Below, one piece after another: positions 48,850-52,227 of a stretch of 52,227 nt of DNA. The notes below the pieces were generated by a model. It saw nothing but the letters and a program-made list of their open reading frames with translations, had not been told where the DNA came from and searched no databases. Source of the stretch: Cupriavidus sp. (lineage in GTDB: Bacteria > Pseudomonadota > Gammaproteobacteria > Burkholderiales > Burkholderiaceae); NCBI GenBank assembly GCA_031180665.1, contig JAPSLP010000036.1:1-52227 (forward strand), given 5' to 3'. The position numbers and the translations under genes are program-made. Every line of letters begins with the position of its first letter. Positions within the stretch are counted from its first letter, which is position 1.

Positions 48850-51800
48850 ATGAACCTCTCGAAATTCTTTATCGACCGGCCCATCTTCGCCGGCGTGCTA
48901 TCGGTGCTGATCTTCCTGATCGGCGCGATCGCCATGTTCAAGCTGCCGATTTCCGAGTATCCGGAGGTCGTGCCGCCATCGGTCGTGGTGCGCGCCCAGT
49001 ATCCCGGCGCCAACCCGAAGGTGATCGCCGAAACCGTCGCCTCGCCGCTGGAAGAGCAGATCAACGGCGTCGAGGACATGCTGTACATGTCCTCGCAGTC
49101 CAACAGCGACGGCCTGCTGACGCTGACCGTGACCTTCAAGCTGGGCACCGACCCGGACAAGGCCCAGCAACTGGTGCAGAACCGCGTGTCGCAGGCCGAG
49201 CCGCGTCTGCCCGAGGACGTGCGCCGGCTCGGCATCACGACCGTCAAGAGCTCGCCCGACCTGACCATGGTGGTCCACCTGGTCTCGCCGAACGATCGCT
49301 ATGACATGACCTACCTGCGCAACTACGCGGTGATCAACGTCAAGGATCGTCTGGCCCGTATCCAGGGCGTGGGCCAGGTGCAGCTGTTCGGCTCCGGCGA
49401 CTACGCGATGCGCGTGTGGCTCGATCCCGAGAAGATGGCCGAGCGCCAGCTCGCCGCCAGCGACGTGGTGCGCGCGATCCGCGAGCAGAACGTGCAGGTG
49501 GCCGCCGGCGTGATCGGCGCCTCGCCGTCGCTGCCGGGCACCGATCTGCAGCTGTCGGTCAACGCGCAGGGCCGCCTGAACACCGAGGAAGAGTTCGGCG
49601 GCATCATCGTTCGCACCTCGCCGGACGGCGGCGTGACCTATCTGCGCGATGTCGCGCGCATCGAACTGGGCGCGTCCGAATACGCGCTGCGCTCGCTGCT
49701 CGACAACAAGCCGGCAGTGGCCATTCCGATCTTCCAGGCCCCGGGCTCGAACGCGATCCAGATCTCGGACGATGTGCGCAAGACCATGGAAGAGCTCAAG
49801 GAGAACTTCCCGGACGGCGTCGACTACAGCATCGTCTACGACCCGACGCAGTTCGTGCGGCACAGTATCGAGGCGGTCACGCACACGCTGTTCGAGGCGA
49901 TCGCACTGGTGGTGCTGGTCGTGATCCTGTTCCTGCAGACCTGGCGCGCCTCCATCATCCCGCTGCTCGCGGTGCCGGTGTCGATCGTCGGTACGTTCGG
50001 CCTGATGTACGCGTTCGGCTTCTCGATCAACGCGCTGTCGCTGTTCGGACTGGTGCTGGCCATCGGCATCGTGGTCGACGATGCGATCGTGGTGGTCGAG
50101 AACGTCGAGCGCAACATCGAGGAAGGACTGTCGCCGAAGGAGGCCACCTACAAGGCCATGCGCGAAGTCAGCGGCCCGATCATCGCGATCGCGCTGGTGC
50201 TGTGCGCCGTGTTCGTGCCGCTGGCCTTCATGACGGGCCTGACCGGGCAGTTCTACAAGCAGTTCGCGCTGACGATTTCGATCTCGACGATCATCTCGGC
50301 GTTCAACTCGCTGACGCTGTCGCCGGCGCTGTCCGCGCTGCTGCTGCGCAGCCATGACGCGCCGAAGGACTGGCTGGCGCGCGGCATGGATCGCGTGCTG
50401 GGCGGCTTCTTCAAGCGCTTCAACCGCTTCTTCGGCGCCAGCTCCGAGCGGTACGGGCACGGCGTCAAGGGCGTGGTCCGTCGCAAGGGCGCGGTGTTCG
50501 GCGTCTACGCGGTGATGCTGGCGCTGACCTGGGGTATTTTCCAGCTGGTGCCGAAGGGCTTCGTGCCGGCGCAGGACAAGCAGTATCTGGTCAGCTTCGC
50601 CAAGCTGCCCGATGGCGCGACGCTGGACCGCACCGAGGACGTGATCCGCCGCATGTCGGAGATCGCGCTGAAGCATCCGGGCGTGGAATCGGCGGTGGCG
50701 TTCCCGGGCCTGTCGATCAACGGCTTCACCAACAGCCCGAGCGCCGGCATCGTGTTCGCCACGCTCAAGCCGTTCGAGGAGCGCAAGTCGGAAGATCTCA
50801 GCGGCAATGCCATCGCGGCGCAGCTGAACCAGCAGTACGGGGCGATCCAGGACGCGTTCATCGCGGTGTTCCCACCGCCCCCGGTGCAGGGCCTGGGCAC
50901 CATCGGCGGCTTCAAGCTGATGATCGAGGACCGCGCCGCGCTCGGCTACGACGCGCTGTTCGCCGCGACCAATGCGTTCGCCACCAAGGCGCGCGCGACG
51001 CCGGAACTGGCGGGCATCTTCAGCAACTACCAGGTCAACGTGCCGCAGCTCGACGTCCAGCTCGACCGCGTCAAGGCCAAGCAGCTCGGTGTGCCGGTGA
51101 CCGACGTGTTCGACACGCTGCAGACCTATCTCGGATCGGCCTACGTCAACGACTTCAACAAGTTCGGCCGCACCTACCAGGTCAAGGTGCAGGCGGATGC
51201 CAGCTACCGTCAGCATGCCCAGGACATCCTGCAGCTGAAGACGCGTAACGCCGCCGGCGAGATGGTGCCGCTGTCGTCGATGGTGCAGGTCAAGCAGGGC
51301 TTCGGCCCGGACAGCGTGGTGCGCTACAACGGCTTTACCGCCGCGGACATGAACGGCGGACCGGCGCCCGGCTTCTCCTCGGGCCAGGCGCAGGCCGCGG
51401 CCGAGCGCATCGCCGCCGAGACGCTGCCCAAGGGCATCAAGTTCGAATGGACCGAGCTGACCTATCAGGACATCCTGGCCGGCAATGCGGGCGTATGGAT
51501 CTTCCCGCTGTGCGTGCTGCTGGTGTTCCTGGTGCTGGCTGCGCAGTACGAGAGCCTGACGCTGCCGCTGGCGGTGATCCTGATCGTGCCGCTGTCGCTG
51601 CTGGCCGCGCTGACCGGGGTCTGGCTGTCGGGCGGGGATAACAACATCTTCACGCAGATCGGTTTCATCGTGCTGGTCGGCCTGTCGGCGAAGAACGCGA
51701 TCCTGATCGTGGAGTTCGCCCGCGAGCTGGAGCATCAGGGCCGCACCATCGTGCAGGCCGCGATCGAGGCGAGCCGCCTGCGTCTGCGTCCGATCCTGAT

Positions 51801-52050
51801 GACCTCGTTCGCGTTCATCATGGGCGTGGTGCCGCTGGTGGTGTCGACCGGCGCCGGTGCGGAGATGCGCCAGGCGATGGGCGTGGCGGTGTTCGCCGGC
51901 ATGCTGGGCGTGACGTTCTTCGGCCTGTTCCTGACGCCGGTGTTCTACGTGGCGCTGCGCAAGCTGGCCACCCGCGGCCAGGCGCAGCCCGAGCCGGCGC
52001 CGGAGGCGAAGCCCGACAACAGCGTGGCACTGGCTGAACCGCAACATTGA
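48850..52050 (+). CDS. RND efflux pump, MexF/CeoB/BpeF-like
   Basis: The 1066-residue inner-membrane proton-driven pump is of the HAE1 family. The N-terminus NLSKFFIDRPIFAGVLSVLI and KLPISEYPEVVPPSVVV match MexF. Proton-relay residues are visible: Asp410-Asp411 in IVVDDAIVV and Lys948 in LSAKNAILIVEFA. Two large periplasmic loops and 12 membrane segments are expected. MexF-class pumps export chloramphenicol, trimethoprim and fluoroquinolones; the spectrum here is inferred. An upstream in-frame extension was rejected since the family starts at this ATG. Ribosome-binding site is weak. Confidence 0.95.
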   Translation: MNLSKFFIDRPIFAGVLSVLIFLIGAIAMFKLPISEYPEVVPPSVVVRAQYPGANPKVIAETVASPLEEQINGVEDMLYMSSQSNSDGLLTLTVTFKLGTDPDKAQQLVQNRVSQAEPRLPEDVRRLGITTVKSSPDLTMVVHLVSPNDRYDMTYLRNYAVINVKDRLARIQGVGQVQLFGSGDYAMRVWLDPEKMAERQLAASDVVRAIREQNVQVAAGVIGASPSLPGTDLQLSVNAQGRLNTEEEFGGIIVRTSPDGGVTYLRDVARIELGASEYALRSLLDNKPAVAIPIFQAPGSNAIQISDDVRKTMEELKENFPDGVDYSIVYDPTQFVRHSIEAVTHTLFEAIALVVLVVILFLQTWRASIIPLLAVPVSIVGTFGLMYAFGFSINALSLFGLVLAIGIVVDDAIVVVENVERNIEEGLSPKEATYKAMREVSGPIIAIALVLCAVFVPLAFMTGLTGQFYKQFALTISISTIISAFNSLTLSPALSALLLRSHDAPKDWLARGMDRVLGGFFKRFNRFFGASSERYGHGVKGVVRRKGAVFGVYAVMLALTWGIFQLVPKGFVPAQDKQYLVSFAKLPDGATLDRTEDVIRRMSEIALKHPGVESAVAFPGLSINGFTNSPSAGIVFATLKPFEERKSEDLSGNAIAAQLNQQYGAIQDAFIAVFPPPPVQGLGTIGGFKLMIEDRAALGYDALFAATNAFATKARATPELAGIFSNYQVNVPQLDVQLDRVKAKQLGVPVTDVFDTLQTYLGSAYVNDFNKFGRTYQVKVQADASYRQHAQDILQLKTRNAAGEMVPLSSMVQVKQGFGPDSVVRYNGFTAADMNGGPAPGFSSGQAQAAAERIAAETLPKGIKFEWTELTYQDILAGNAGVWIFPLCVLLVFLVLAAQYESLTLPLAVILIVPLSLLAALTGVWLSGGDNNIFTQIGFIVLVGLSAKNAILIVEFARELEHQGRTIVQAAIEASRLRLRPILMTSFAFIMGVVPLVVSTGAGAEMRQAMGVAVFAGMLGVTFFGLFLTPVFYVALRKLATRGQAQPEPAPEAKPDNSVALAEPQH

Positions 52051-52133
52051 GCCGCAGTGAAGGTGTGCCGCTCTCCCGCCCGCGGCAGTCGGCACACCAA
52101 CGAGCCAAAGAACGAGAATCAAGGAACAACGAC

Positions 52134-52227
52134 ATGACAGCAAACCTGCAATCGTGGATGCCGCGGCTGGCCACGCTGGCCGCCGCGCTGGTGCTGGCAG
52201 GCTGCTCGCTGGCGCCGACCTACAAGG
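52134..52227 (+). CDS. Outer-membrane efflux channel lipoprotein, N-terminal part
   Basis: The frame begins with an ATG preceded by AAGGA and continues past the window end. The 31 visible residues are a lipoprotein signal with lipobox LAGC, followed by SLAPTYK, typical of OprM/OprN/OprC-type outer-membrane factors. It lies 83 bases after the RND pump, as expected for the third pump gene. Only the N-terminus can be seen. Confidence 0.9.
   Translation, partial: MTANLQSWMPRLATLAAALVLAGCSLAPTYK

Noticed and set aside
48898..52143. A 1081-codon minus-strand frame opposite the RND pump
   Set aside because: Composition (His, Arg, Gln, Asp repeats) is that of an antisense shadow; the RND gene has conserved residues throughout.

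Overview
The window is high-GC DNA from a motile Gram-negative bacterium, most likely a member of the Burkholderiales (Cupriavidus/Ralstonia/Burkholderia-like). Four things support this: a Bug/TctC-type periplasmic receptor, two general porins of the beta-proteobacterial type, a divergent DUF2917-LysR pair, and a MexEF/CeoAB-like RND pump preceded by an esterase-like gene. The genus is an inference. No insertion sequence, integrase, phage gene or CRISPR array is visible.

Layout. (1) 1-6836: the end of a flagellar rod/ring/hook operon, flgG (partial)-flgH-flgI-flgJ, then a 209-base gap with a possible sigma-28 promoter, then flgK-flgL. (2) 7183-14012: mixed accessory genes: a CDF cation transporter, a porin, a Nudix hydrolase, a tiny porin-like lipoprotein ORF, a class I glutamine amidotransferase, an AhpD-like protein divergent from its probable AraC regulator, and a small alpha/beta hydrolase. 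(3) 13957-18360: a LysR regulator and a CocE/NonD-type hydrolase (both minus) facing a Bug receptor (plus). The divergent intergenic region carries two copies of one LysR-type inverted repeat. (4) 18464-22751: a BON protein, tRNA-Val(GAC) with a recognisable promoter, an exonuclease III with a histone-H1-like tail, and a MerR regulator followed by a methyltransferase with a textbook MerR-type promoter. (5) 22996-35163: D-amino-acid transaminase, a membrane-anchored hydrolase, PhoD phosphatase, a full-length M16 protease, a peroxiredoxin-glutaredoxin hybrid with a flavin disulfide reductase, an H-NS-like protein, and the DUF2917/LysR pair. (6) 35219-41644: porin, LysR/OsmC divergent pair, triple-BON protein, GlxA-type regulator, M20 peptidase. 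(7) 41959-45000: a compact cluster of two ferritin-like proteins, an unknown 106-residue protein, a DUF2795 protein and a PIN-domain remnant. (8) 45033-52227: LysR regulator divergent from an esterase-like pseudoenzyme, then the adaptor, RND pump and start of the outer-membrane channel of a MexEF-OprN/CeoAB-OpcM/BpeEF-OprC-like efflux system.

How the genes work together: the flagellar genes build one machine. The LysR/hydrolase/Bug trio looks like uptake plus hydrolysis of an unknown ester or amide under one regulator. Prx-Grx plus the disulfide reductase looks like a peroxide-reduction pair. The most likely undescribed system is the ferritin-like/DUF2795 cluster at 41959-44619. The most striking single observations are the LlpE-like protein that has lost its catalytic residues and the paired operators at 17052 and 17207.
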